Of a DNA stretch of 64,000 nt, positions 11,690 to 22,644 are shown piece by piece. Every line of letters begins with the position of its first letter. Within the stretch, counting starts at the first letter, position 1. The notes beneath the pieces were generated by a model. The model ran no database searches. It saw nothing but the letters and a program-made list of their open reading frames with translations, and was not told the origin of the DNA. This stretch comes from Luscinia megarhynchos. Taxonomy: Eukaryota > Chordata > Aves > Passeriformes > Turdidae. The position numbers and the translations under genes are program-made. Location of the stretch: positions 46,175,451 through 46,239,450 of the forward strand of contig CM067564.1 in NCBI GenBank assembly GCA_034336665.1. Direction: 5' to 3'.

Positions 11690-11847
11690 AGACCTTCGCT
11701 CCACTCCGGCCAGTTTGTGTCATTGCCTTAATGTTAATTACACACCATAATGTGTGCATTTAATTTCCGTGGTGTTTCAATTAAATTAATCAGGCAATTA
11801 AAATTAATTAAAATTACAGAAATCACCTGCAGAAGTGCTTGAAACGT
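11690..11847. promoter_or_regulatory. TAAT-dense candidate enhancer
   Basis: About a dozen TAAT/ATTA homeodomain cores lie within roughly 110 bases (about 11728-11817): TGTTAATTACAC, CCATAATGTGTG, CATTTAATTTCC, CAATTAAATTAATCAGG and AATTAAAATTAATTAAAATTAC. It is not a simple tandem array: spacing varies and the intervening bases are complex. A CACCTGCAG E-box region follows at about 11825. The texture fits a deeply conserved developmental enhancer, which is inference. Confidence 0.4.
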
Positions 11848-11876
11848 GGGGGAGGGGAAGGGAGGGGTTGGGAGGG
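11848..11876 (+). other. G-quadruplex motif
   Basis: Six runs of three or more G are separated by 1-2 base loops (GGGGG-A-GGGG-AA-GGG-A-GGGG-TT-GGG-A-GGG). This satisfies the standard G3+N1-7 rule with redundancy on the plus strand. It directly abuts the TAAT-dense island. Confidence 0.85.
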
Positions 11877-11984
11877 AGCTGGGAACGTAGATGGCTGTGT
11901 TTTCACAGACCTTCCTTCCCTTGATTAATTTTGGGGATAGACTCTTTCAGAGCAGGTTATTTAAGGATTTAAAAGCTGTTCCAA

Positions 11985-12042
11985 GGCCCATTGAAGCCAA
12001 TGGAAATCCTTCTATTGGCAGTGATAGGCTTGGGACCAGGCC
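11985..12042. repeat. Old amniote palindromic repeat fragment
   Basis: The block GGCCCATTGAAGCCAATGG...CTATTGGCAGTGATAGGC...GACCAGGCC resembles a repeat I recall as common across reptile and bird genomes, in which CCCATTGA-TCAATGG cores are mirrored around a short centre and flanked by GGCC/GGCC-like ends. The mirrored CCAATGG and CTATTGG halves are visible. The family name is not certain. Confidence 0.5.
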
Positions 12043-12162
12043 ACTAGCCCCAAGTGCTCAGGATGGAGATTCAAGGGGTAGGTGATGAAAGTCCTGATGC
12101 TGAGCAGATATTCCTCAACACCTTCAGGGAACAAGGCCAAAGGCCTTGAAGTACCAAATCAG

Positions 12163-12224
12163 GGTCAGATTTTGAAAGGCAGGTTAAAGATGAGGATGAT
12201 GTCCGTGGGAGTTAAGTGCATCAG
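12163..12224. repeat. Old amniote palindromic repeat fragment
   Basis: GGTCAGATTTTGAAAGGCAG followed after a spacer by GTGGGAGTTAAGTGCATCAG matches, with divergence, the GGTCAGATTTTCAAAGG...GGGAGTTAGGCGCCTAA order of an old reptile/bird repeat. It lies 120 bases from a related fragment at 11985-12042. Confidence 0.4.
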
Positions 12225-12859
12225 TCCTTCCAAGGATTTGGGCAGGAGAGGTATTCTAAGAAATTTAAACAGGTTTGAAATGTCAAAGGATTTTTAAAAC
12301 ATGACTAACTGTATCCTACCCTGAGGTCTCACTGGTTTCTGCAGTCAATGAGAGGGGGTCCTAATTTCACAAAGATGTTTCTTGATTCCCAAATTCTTGA
12401 ACAATTTTTGAATGAAGACTGTCCAGCAGTTCCCTTCATTTAGACATGGATTAGTGCATTCAATTGCTTCCCAGAGGGGTTGCATCCTGCTCTGTGGAAG
12501 AGTTTGAAGACATCATGTCAACCTGGACAGTTCTCTTACTGCTTATGCCTTTTTACCAAGCAGGCACAGCCTCGTGCTCATCTTTTAGCCAAACCATAAT
12601 TTTTTTCCCCGGCACGGAAGGTTCAACACTTCCAGCTGTGAACAACTACTTCCTCCACAACATCCTACCAATCAACCCCTGCCCAACTAGTTCCTATGTC
12701 TGGGAGACAGGTTGGTTCCTTCTGTGCTTTCCTGGAAAGACTTTGCCTGGCACACTCCTGTCTTAGCCTGTGAGTCACCCATTCTTCGCTCCCATTCTTC
12801 GCCCCACAGTTGGGGATGTTTATACCGCAGTCACTGAAGTTCACTCAGGTATCCCCAAG
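12225..12859. other. Unique DNA with a small tandem duplication
   Basis: No gene is seen. The 100-codon frame at 12464-12766 resembles no family. A 13-bp tandem duplication at 12778-12803 is listed separately. Confidence 0.5.
12778..12803. repeat. 13-bp tandem duplication
   Basis: CCCATTCTTCGCT (12778-12790) is followed directly by CCCATTCTTCGCC (12791-12803), 12 of 13 bases identical. Each copy keeps a CpG. Confidence 0.9.
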
Positions 12860-13330
12860 CTGCCTTTAAATTAATTTGCTGGAGTGCCATCGTTAGGATT
12901 GCTGTAGTTTCAGGGAACACTGTGTGGGCTGAAAAACCAGGGGATGAAGCAAAGTAAATGCTCATAATTAGGATGAGTTGCTCTGCGCTGCACTGGCCAC
13001 TGGAACCTGAGCCGGCTGTTTAAAAACATAACTGCATTTTTGCACATTATAATTTCACTCACACTGCCAGATAATCCTTCAGAGTTCCATAGGCAATTAC
13101 CCATGCTTCTTGTGTCCAAGAGGGAGTAAAACCTTATCACCTCTGCCCCAATGGAACCTGCTTTTGCTCCAAGCTCGTGAGCCACCTTTTTCTCTCCAGT
13201 TGTTTAGATGATTAACATAATTAAGTTATGCACACAGCAAATGTTTAAAGCTTCTAGTTAGACTGAAGTGTACTGCCAGCTTCAGATCTGAAAGATTTAA
13301 GCACGCCAAAACTCGTTATTTTTTTCCAAC
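12860..13330. promoter_or_regulatory. Candidate conserved noncoding element
   Basis: Complex sequence rich in homeobox-like and bHLH-like motifs: CTCATAATTAGG (12960-12971), GCCAGATAATCC, GGCAATTACCC, TTAACATAATTAAGTTATGC (13213-13232) and a second TTCAGATCTGAAAG half-palindrome near 13282. It contains no repeat and no credible coding frame. The regulatory reading is inference. Confidence 0.3.
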
Positions 13331-13820
13331 TGCATCAGCTGATATTTTCTCTTTCTGTAAATAATGTGTCTTTTACACTCTCAGGTGATTTGATTACAAT
13401 ATTTCCATTATTATTAACCACTTCAGCATAATTTTCTGCTGCCCTTGCTCTTTCCTAATTCACAGCAAATTGTGTTGTCCATTTACACAGATTTTTCCAT
13501 CTTTTAGTTTTTTGGATCTATATCATTAATTTTTATCTTATATATGTCTTTCTCCACTCCCTTTTAAAACAAACAAACAAACAAACAACTTAGAAAATAA
13601 GAAACAGAAGTAATAGTAACGAGAATACCGAAAGAGAAGGAAAAAACCACCCAAGAACAGAAAAACTTGATTTTCAAAATTACAAATTTTAAGTGGATGA
13701 TCGCATTTGACTGCCAAAGAGCCCAGAATTTTAATTAAAAATCTGATGAACACTCATTCTTCTCTCCAAAATTTTGTGAGTGATGAAACACCCCTCTCTC
13801 ACTTTGCTAATCCTCCTCCA
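13331..13820. other. Unique AT-rich DNA with (AAAC)n
   Basis: No gene is present. A short (AAAC)5 microsatellite occupies about 13567-13588. The remainder is AT-rich. Confidence 0.5.
13567..13588. repeat. (AAAC)n microsatellite
   Basis: Five AAAC units in a row, followed by AACTTAG. Confidence 0.9.
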
Positions 13821-13970
13821 TCTGAATCCTTTGACACGACTTCTTGTGTGGCCTTTGGCACGTCACTTCACCTCAGTTTCCTCATCTATAAAATGGCTGT
13901 TAATCCCTATATAGTATCACCCACGCAAATTTCCAAGGCTTATGCTTCAACAGGGCTTTGAAGATAAGTG
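13821..13970 (+). mobile_element. MIR-family SINE
   Basis: The segment GTGTGGCCTTTGGCACGTCACTTCACCTCAGTTTCCTCATCTATAAAATGG (13856-13895 region) follows the MIR core order: tgtgaccttgggcaagtcacttaacctc, then cagtttcctcatctgtaaaatgg. A tail-like GGGCTTTGAAGATAAG lies at the right end. MIRs were active before the amniote radiation, so in a bird this is a fossil over 200 million years old. The element is diverged and has no Pol III competence that I can judge. Confidence 0.8.
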
Positions 13971-13973
13971 AGC

Positions 13974-14035
13974 AAAGTTTCAAAAGGACCTAAGAGATTT
14001 AGGAGTGAAAGTTTCATTAGCTTTCCATCAGATTT
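13974..14035. repeat. Old amniote repeat fragment next to MIR
   Basis: AGTTTCAAAAGGACCTAAGAGATTTAGGAGTGAAAGTTTCATTAG closely follows a pattern I recall from reptile/bird repeats (TTTTCAAAAGCACCTAAGTGATTTAGGAG..AAGTCCCATTG). It abuts the MIR at 13821-13970 on its right side. I cannot name the family. Confidence 0.5.
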
Positions 14036-16209
14036 GTATTCTTATATCTCCAAGAGCCTTTTGAAAGTCTGCAGAATTGCAAGACTTTACTCATGAGAGT
14101 CATATTCCTTGTTCTCCTCAAGGAAAGCAATTGCTCCAGGCTAGTTTTGGCAGAAGAGCTTGTTCCTCAAAAGAAGAAAGGTGAGTCTTGGGGCTCTCCA
14201 GTTTCTTCCCCAGTTTCAGATATGAAACCTTGGGTGCATGCTCCAACCATTTTGGGCAAAGTGGAATCTCTCACCCCTGATATCGGTTGATCTCCTTGGC
14301 TTGTTTTGGCTGAAAGAAGGGAGGGAAGGTCCACATCTCCAGCTTTGGGCTGGATTTGAGACAGGAACCTTCAGCTGGGAGGCAGTGGTGAGCTCCTTTG
14401 GGTGGTGTGGGGGTTTTCACCTCCTCAGTCAGCACCACTGCTCCTTGAAGAGGGAATAATGCACTTTTCTCTGCGCGTGCATCGGGATGGAGGGGCCTGC
14501 AAGCTGCCCTGCAAGTCTTGGACATTGACTAAAGAAGAGTTATGAGAATCCTCTAATTGCAAAAGGATGATCTTACTGCTCCATACCTCCAGTGAATGGA
14601 AATCCCCTGCTTTTTTTTTTTTTTTCCTCCCCCCGCTAAAAAGAACAACAATATTAAATAAAAAGACCTCATGGATCAAAATTGCCAGGGAGACACATTG
14701 AAAAAATTTCAAATATTGCCCATTTATTTCTCACTTTTTTTACTTTTAAATTTGCCATCCCAAGTTCCACTTTTCTCATCTTTCTCAAATACTATAAAAA
14801 GGGAAAGAAAAAAACTGTTCAACCAAAAAACCCCGTAGATACCAGTGGCTGGGTGGCTTTGGTTTTTTCAGCTTCAGTGGCTAAACCACTGTTCTGAAAA
14901 CACTGGGAAAAAATGTTACTTTTCTTGGTGGGACTTTCCTTATCAAAATGAAAAGAAAAAGAAACTTATGAAGAAAGAAATATTTTCCCTTTGTTGTAAA
15001 TGAAATATTTACTTTTGATTTTTATTTCATTGACACTCAACTGACATACTCAATTCAACTGAATTTGAAATGAAACATGATTTGAAAATGGGAACCTGGA
15101 AGGTTCTGTTTTCCTAAATTTTAAGGTAAATTAACTTTTTTATCCCTAAACTGTTATACTTGACATATTTGCTGTAGATTTTGCTCAACTAGACATGACA
15201 TTTTGCTTAAAATAAATCCTTCTGCAAAAAAAACCCCAACAAACTGTATTGAGTTTGGGAAAGGGATCCTTTGGAAAAAACAGTAAATATTATAATAATA
15301 AAAAAATAGGATTAGTTGCTCATATTCACAGCACAAAGCTCTGAAGTGGACCAGAAATTAACAATAGATCCTTCCAATCTGAATTACTCTTTGACTCTGT
15401 GATTATCAAAGTATCTGTCTTTTGTACCTTGTCCCTAAAATTCAACACCTTCCATTTTAATACATTCAGTCTTTAACATTATGTTTTTCTTCCATTTCCC
15501 AGGGATGGAACAAATTGAGAAGCAACTCACAGTGAAATTTTCTGGCTGAGTAGGTAACCGAGTCTACATGACTCAAGTCTCAAAACATCATCACACTGTA
15601 GGTTTCCCATTTCCTCTTTAGTTGTACAAAATTTAATAAATGTCAAGTGGTCAAGAAATATGTCTAAAAGACTTGTATGGAAAAGTCTGGACAAAACTGG
15701 ATCTCTGATGGATCTCTTAGGAAATTTTGAGTTTTCATTTTAAATTTTCTTCATCTACACTGGAGGGCATTTGCCTAGAATTTATGTTTCTGCAGGGCCA
15801 TTGATAGTGTCCATACCTGCTGTCAACAGCAATTGGGAAAGACAGGGAACCCAAAAAACCTAAGAAGAATTTATCTTGTGATGGAAGGCTCTTGGTATGC
15901 AGCAGAGTTTCTTTTCACCTCTGGAATTGCATGCTACATACTAATTAGAGCTGTTAATTAAACACATTTTGTTAAAACATGTTGCATCAAAGGTGAAACA
16001 CTTTGTAGAGAAGTTTTTTGACACTTCTCTTGGACAGATTTTTAGAGGTTCAAGACCAGTCAAAGACAGTATTCCAGGAGAAGCAGAGTCTCAGGTTTCT
16101 GCTACATGGATAGCACCAAACTGTCATTAAAATTCCAGTGTCATCTAATTAGACAGAATATTTGAAAAGCTTTTTATTTTCCTCTCTTTTTCTTCCCTCC
16201 AATGTGGAA
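14036..16209. other. Unique AT-rich noncoding DNA
   Basis: I see no gene. Short homopolymers occur at 14611-14625 (T) and about 15225-15237 (A/C). The small open frames (60-95 codons, both strands) are unremarkable. Confidence 0.5.
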
Positions 16210-16640
16210 GGGAAACAAATTTCAAACCTCAAAAAGCGTGGTAAAACGGAATTGCTGTCCTATGGATTATCCCTGTAACGAAGCCAACAAACTTGTCATG
16301 CAATGTCCAGTTCCTGCCTGTGGAAGCACAGCAATTCATTTATGCAGCTTTACCAAAGTGTCCAAAGAGCTTCATGCATTGCTGACAATTATGGGCACAT
16401 CTTGGTGGTCATATTGAATTCAAGGCAGCTTTCCCACAGATTTTATCAGGAACAGAATTCATCCCTATATGCTTTAATTGTATAACTCAGTTTCTGTTAT
16501 TGCTTAAGACTCCCCAGTCCGTGCCAGCATGTGAAATTCTGATGAAGTTTTATGTTAGAGGCTGCTGCTAACTGTTCTTAATTATTTGATAGTCATCTGA
16601 GGCCTGAATTTCATAGATGTGCAGCTCCTCTTGTTCATAT
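16210..16640. promoter_or_regulatory. Candidate conserved noncoding element
   Basis: About 430 bases of non-repetitive sequence that reads like a vertebrate CNE: GTAACGAAGCCAACAAACTTGTC, CATGCAATGTCC, AGCAATTCATTTATGCAGC (octamer/homeobox-like), CTTCATGCATTGCTGACAATTATGGGC, and further right GTTCTTAATTATTTGATAG. A 71-codon frame at 16202-16417 covers the left half but resembles no protein family and is likely chance. The function is inferred. Confidence 0.35.
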
Positions 16641-18400
16641 TCTAATCGGTGGTAATTTGGATACTTTGTCCATCTGTAAATCAGACCTTTGAAGGGCAAT
16701 CCTAATCCCATTGTCTCTAATGGATGCAGGTCATACTTCCAAGGCTAAACCTCTTTTTCAGTTAACAAATAACATAGAGCTGGTTAAAAAACATTAAAAA
16801 TTGTGATTTTTTTTGTAAATTACAAGGGGATTTTTTTGGGGGGGGGCTGGGGGGAAGAATCTCAAATGTAGGGAAAAATCAGAGAATTTTTCATCAAGCT
16901 AATATTCTGATACATTAGTATTGAGCACAGACTTGACAACAGTGCATGATGGAGAATTGTCTGGACATCAGAAAGCCCTGATGTTCCCCACAGCTGGGAC
17001 ACACACACATTGGATATCAATCCTTGAAATTGTCACAGTTGCTCAGCACTGTGCTGATTAAAGTCCTGGTTAGAGCTCCAACTTTGTTACCTTTCTTTTA
17101 GGGACCCCATAGGGAATGCCTGACTTAAGGATGGACACAACACAAGGCATTATGAAGCGAAAACATTATTTTTAAAGTAATTTCTGTGCTTAATCTCCAT
17201 TTCTCTAGTAGCAAATTTCCAGGTCCTGTTTTCCCCTTTCCTTTTGGGGAAAGATATGTATCTATAGCAGTAGGGTCACAAGAGGTGGGTCCTCCCAGGG
17301 CTGTACAAATGTGGCCAAGGGCAAGGCTGGATGAGACTTTGGCACCGTTGGTTTTACCAAACTTTTCTCAGCAAGTTCAAACAACAGGATTTTCTCTCAA
17401 TGGGAACAGAGATTAACCTTGGTTCAAGCTGCCCTGCTGAAGAGCTGCAGTGGCTGATCTAACAAATTGGAAGAGAATATTTTAGTCTCTTCCCACTCAG
17501 AAGTCACTCATGTAATCAGACCTCACATCTAGACTAACACCCTGCCTCACCTCAGCTTAATTGAAAAAGAAAAAGCAGTCTCTGTATGCTAGGGGCATGA
17601 TGGTTTCAAAAGTCTAGAGTGGAATACAGACATTTTTGCCTTTGGGTACCAATATGGGGGCATCTGAAATGTCTGTCCAGTCTGTCAATACTGACAAGTT
17701 TCTGAAAACCAGCCCTTAGAAATATCAGAGGAAAGCTCCCAAATTTAGGAATCCTTCTGTCAAAAATCAGTTCTTGATGGGTAGTTTTGGAAAAACATAT
17801 TGTCCCCATCTCCAAATGCTTTCTGAAGGTTTGTATGACCATGAATACCCTTTGTATTTGGGATCAGTCACAAAACTACTCCCAAACTGACATCTTACCT
17901 ACCACATTCCCACCCTGGTGAGAATACTGGCTTTGAACTGGAAAGGTGGATGTCAGAAATGTTGACACAACCCTAAACTGGAGTGATGTTGATGTCAGGA
18001 AGGAGTGTGAGGTAGGAGTTCTTTGAATCAGTCTTTCTTCTAATCATAGGGAAGTGGCTGTAGAAAAGATTAGTTTTCTATATCAAGTGTCATTCATTGG
18101 AAGGGTTTGGGAGATAAAACTCATAAACCATGGAAGCACAGATACAATGTGGGTGAAAGGGTTAAAGGACTGAAGAAGACTCAGTAATTCTCACAAATGA
18201 GGACCAGATGTTTTTAACTTTTAAAAAACACTTAGTCTCTTCCACCCCTACTCACCTTTCTGATATTGTGAATTATTCAGTTGAGATCAATGAGACATTA
18301 CTGAGGAGGCAGTTTCTTTTCCATGGTTTCTCCTGTTCATATAAAGAAATAAAAGTGGGAGTGGGGTAACAAGGATATACATGTTAATAATAGCAAAAGC
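16641..18400. other. Unique noncoding DNA with a G-run
   Basis: No gene is seen. Two adjacent G runs (G9 at 16838-16846, G6 at 16849-16854) follow a T7 run. A short CA run is at about 16988. The open frames (up to 78 codons) are unremarkable. Confidence 0.5.
16838..16854 (+). other. Adjacent G9 and G6 runs
   Basis: Nine G, then CT, then six G, directly after seven T. Two long runs can supply four G-tracts for an intramolecular quadruplex, though the loops would be made of G itself. Confidence 0.7.
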
Positions 18401-18470
18401 AGTTCTCACCTGGTGTAAATTGGCACAGCTCCACAGAAGAGATCTGATTTACAGCAGATGGGATTTGTCC
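18401..18470. repeat. Old amniote palindromic repeat
   Basis: AGTTCTCACCTGGTGTAAATTGGCACAGCTCC, a short centre, then GATCTGATTTACAGCAGATGGGATTTGTCC. The right half mirrors the left (GGTGTAAAT...GATTTACAGC). This matches a palindromic element I recall from reptile and bird genomes (CTGGTGTAAAT..GGC-TAGCTCCATTGA then its mirror ending in GGATCTGGCC). The family name is uncertain; the mirrored halves are visible directly. Confidence 0.6.
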
Positions 18471-21400
18471 ATCAGAGTGGCTGGCTATGCCCAGTGATAT
18501 TGTAAAAGCCTTCACAGACTATGTCATTTTGCTCAATATTCTGTCTGTTCAGGGCTGTGCCTTCGTCAAATGCTGCTCTGAAATGTGTGCCAGTGCAGAA
18601 TCAGGCCTGCTGCAAACATGGGAGTTCTGAAATCACCAGAGGGAAAGAGATGCACACCTGAGAATGAGAAAAGATGTGGCAATAGCATTGATCAGCACAA
18701 CATAAACGGGTAAAGATCTTCAGCTATTAGGAAAAAGGAATGAGGAATTATGTAGAACTAAATGACTGCTAGGTAGAGGAAAAATCAATTTAATTTGTTG
18801 ATTCATCTCACATTAAAATCAGCCAAAGAAAGAAGGAGTTGGTTTGAAGTTTGCCTACAACAGATAGGTCACATCAGACCTGTTCAGTCCAGTCTGATTC
18901 CTTCCCTGTCATGACTCACTTGTGAATACTCATGAAGGGGTGCTGAATTTGGCAGGCAAAACACAGTCACATCACATTTGGTAAATCCAGTTAGCTCAGT
19001 TTAATCTGCATCCAAAAATATTGTCTGTGTGATGAAAGGGACAGGCTGAGAAGTGGAGGGACACTTCAGTGCCCAAAATGATTGCACTCATCACCATTAT
19101 CTTGGGCATCTCAATTCATCCTTTTTGTCCACTACCCACTTTTCCTAGGGGCAGGAAATTCTAGCAGAGGCAAAGACACAGACTGAGGTCATGCCTCTTG
19201 TACTCAGACACTGAGCACTTTGGGAGCAGTGTGGCTGCTGGATGCTTCCCACCACAGTCACTTGGAGCAGCATGTCAGGGAAGGTGTGGGGAAATTGGCC
19301 AAGAAAAAGCTGGGTTGTACTGATTGAAGCTGCCTCCCTGGATAATGGCTGAGAAATTTGTTTTAAATGATGTGAGCTAGTCCCAAAGGGATGACATGGA
19401 GGTGGCAGAGGGCAGAAGGAAAAAGCATGAAACAAATCTGGAGAATTATTCTGGTCTAGGATGGAGTTTAACTTGGGGGGCTCACTCAGTCCTGTGCTCC
19501 ATAGCTTTTCCTACAGGACAATTTTTTTTGGGAATGTCCATTTCTTTCTTCAAGGGTGACAGTAAAGTGGCTTCACAGAGAGGGGACTTAAGTCAGAGCT
19601 GGCAGATTCTGGAAATAATTGTATCTTTATAACTCACCTAAATACTTATTATTTTATACTTATGATTTAATTATTGCATTTTTATAATTTAGTATTTATC
19701 TAGGTGACTTGATATTTGGGTGTGTTTTATCTTCCTTCATTTCCTTTTGCCCTGTTAACCCAAGTATTTTTATTTTGTTTTGTTATGCCTTAGGAAGACA
19801 CATCACAAATGATGCTCTGCCACTGAATACATCTTTAACTGATGTATATTTAATATTCTTTTTCTAAACTCTCTTGATTTACTGACTCTTTTTATCCCCT
19901 GTGATAATAACTAGTCAATGTATTACCTTGAGATTTTTCTTCCAAAATATTCTCGTTCCCTTTACATGAACCTAAATATAGGTTGGCCAATGGCCAAGTA
20001 ATTTTCCATATCAGCAACCTCTCTGCTTGCATGCAGTCAGGAGAGATGTGCCTCTTGTGAAGTCTGCTCTTCTCTAAAATCCAGAGTTCTTGTACTCTGA
20101 AAAATCCCCAAACTTTCTGTTTAAAATTAGCTGGTCAACCACGTTTTGGCTTCCTGCTTTTGATTTAATTATTTTCATGCACCTTTGTTCAGATTTCCCC
20201 CCACTACTTAATACCACTTAATATCAAAATAATGGTTTTTTTTCTTAAATTGCTCTCAGTGAACTCAGTGATAAATACATGATTTCACATATCATGAAGA
20301 TGAAGGGCAGCAAAATTTCATTCCAACTGATATGAATTTTTCCACCACCTTTGACACTACTCTTGGAAGCTGTTGAATATGGATTGGTGAGCTAAACTTA
20401 ATGGATAATTTTGTTGTAGTGGTCGAAAAAAACCCTGAAATGAACAGTTATTACTTGCACCACCTTATTTAATTCTTTACAAATTAAATGTGTTCCCCCC
20501 TCCACCCCCCACCAAAAAAAAGTTGTAAGCAAAGTTTGCTGGTGGAGGGAGAGGATATTCAAAGGATTAAAGCCAATCGTTTAGGATGACATGGTTGAAG
20601 TGGTTCTGTGGGCTCTGTTGTAGGTAATTCTTGAGCATGCACAGCAATAAAAGGAGGCAGAAAGCAGCAGTGGAAATCTAGTTGAAAACATGTGTGGTAG
20701 GAAGGGACTTTTGGCACACAGTAGCACGAAAAGGTCATGCCAGTGTGTGTGGGTGGTGGAAGACACCACAGAGACCAGCACCCTCACAGAGCTATAGGGG
20801 TGATATTTATCACCAAACTCTGTAAATACCAAAACAAAGGCACAAAAGGAGACAAAGGGGATTGACTCTTTCAGAAGATAAGATCAAAATGCAGAACAGG
20901 GGGAGGAAAAGGGACCAGGCCTTGAGGTGGGAGTTACAAGGTGCAAATAAACTCCTACAGTGAAGGGACATTAAGGACCTCTGGTGGCATGGTCACAATG
21001 ACAGATGAAGGATATATGGTAGGTTTTTGTCAAGGAAAAAATCTGTTTCCTCAGGAATACAGGATTGTACTTCTCTGGATTTTATGTGCACCATGTTAAA
21101 ATATCTGTAATGTATGGGGTGAAATAGTCCTTGGCCTCTTCTTACAGAAGACCCTTCAGTTGTAACTGATCTACTATGAAGAGACAGACAGACTTTTATC
21201 ACTGTTGAGTGGTGGAGTCAATAACACCCTAAAATCCAAGGCCCAATATAGATAAAACTCAGGCCCAGCAAATCTGAGAGTTTTCTTTGCATCTTTTCAT
21301 TCTACACAGTGACTGTCTTCCTCAAGGCATCATAAAAAGACATTTCCAGCAAAAGACCAAGTTCCCTAAGTAACATGAACTGGGAAAGTTCCAGTGTCTT

Positions 21401-21850
21401 CCATGGAGTTTCCAATCATATAGCCCAGCAGAGACTGGAGCTTCCTGAGTCCAAAGCGTTAATGGAAAGCAAGACCTGTGGCTATTGCAGAGGAAATGAT
21501 ATTAATAAAAATATTTCAGAAAATTCTGGATTCTTTCCAGTCAGACAGATATTTTTATTATGTTTAAATATTCACGTCAGGGTCTCATTTGCTGCAGACT
21601 TTTAGGAGAGCAAGGGACATTCCTGAATGTCATGTTCCATATTTTTCCATTCTGTCTCAGACACATTTGATTTCATTTCATCAAGGGAGACACTATTCTC
21701 CATAAAAGTTAATCTACTGTCACATTTACAGCACTGTTTTTCCTTTTAAATAGCAAAAAAAGTATCAACCTCTTCCTTAGGGAATTTCATGAGTCAGTGT
21801 GAAGGAATACCTGGAGGAACAGCATGGCAACTCCATATGGCAGACAGGGC
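18471..21850. other. Unique noncoding DNA
   Basis: I find no gene or transposon. A C-rich patch (CCCCCCTCCACCCCCCACC) is at about 20495-20513, followed by an A run. Open frames of at most 96 codons lie on both strands without domain resemblance. Confidence 0.5.
20495..20513 (-). other. C-rich tract (weak i-motif/G4 candidate)
   Basis: Two C6 runs, at 20495-20500 and 20505-20510, are separated by TCCA. On the minus strand this gives two long G runs, a weaker quadruplex candidate than the two strict G-quadruplex motifs annotated elsewhere in this window. Confidence 0.6.
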
Positions 21851-21950
21851 ACTGAGGCAGAGGGAAGTGATTTATTTAGAATGACCCAACAGTCAGTCCC
21901 TGAAGCAGTTGGGTGCAGGACCCAAACCTCCAAAATCTCAGAGCAATGAG
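21851..21950 (-). mobile_element. MIR-like SINE fragment
   Basis: CACTGAGGCAGAGGGAAGTGATTTATTTAGAATGACCCAACAGTCAGT...GGGTGCAGGACCCAAACCTCC follows the reverse complement of a MIR/CORE-SINE: actgaggcacagagaagtgacttgcccaaggtcacacagcaagt, then gcagagc..ggacccaaacc. It is diverged by substitutions but keeps the block order. Other tRNA-derived SINEs share this layout, so the family is not certain. Confidence 0.6.
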
Positions 21951-22644
21951 CAAGCACCTATGTCTGACCTGAGCTCAAAGACAAGGGAAGGCTGGATTTG
22001 AATAGATTTTGACTCAAAGTGTGTGTTTTGGACAGAAGCTGCTTTAGGTTATTAGTTCTCTCTGATAGTAGAGGGAACTGTCAGACTTCAGAGTCCCCCT
22101 GCTAAACCAATATAGAGCATCTTACACATATTTACATGTGCTTTTTAAGCTGCATGGGTCACTAGGGATCCCTAAATTTGAATTGAGCAGCTGTTTGCTT
22201 CTCTCCTCATATGGTGAATGTCATCTTCATGACCTGAGGGGAGAGGATGCCCTGTGATGTGACCTGATGAATGGATGGGTCCTTTTTTGGTTTGACCCCC
22301 TTCCACCTCACATAACATAAAGCAAAAACTCTATTCATAAAACCAATATGAAGTCTACAGATAAAAAGCTCTCCATACAAATATTTAAACTGGATTCCAA
22401 TACTCCAAGGTATCATGTATTCCAGCTTCCACAACAATTTCAAACACAGCAGAACCAAATAGAAGAAATTGCTCCCATTGTGTGAGAAATTCCAGCATTT
22501 CAGAATTTGTTTTGGTAATTAGAAGTTGTGGTATTTCATGGAATGGAAAGACAAGCTGTTTTAAAGGAAACACAGAAACACACGCTTATCTAAAGGGAGG
22601 TCATTAGTCTGAACCATTTGGCACAGGTGGGGACTCAGCTGGCC
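21951..22644. other. Unique noncoding DNA
   Basis: No gene. The open frames at 22207-22458 and 22385-22573 (minus) have no recognisable domain. Confidence 0.5.
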
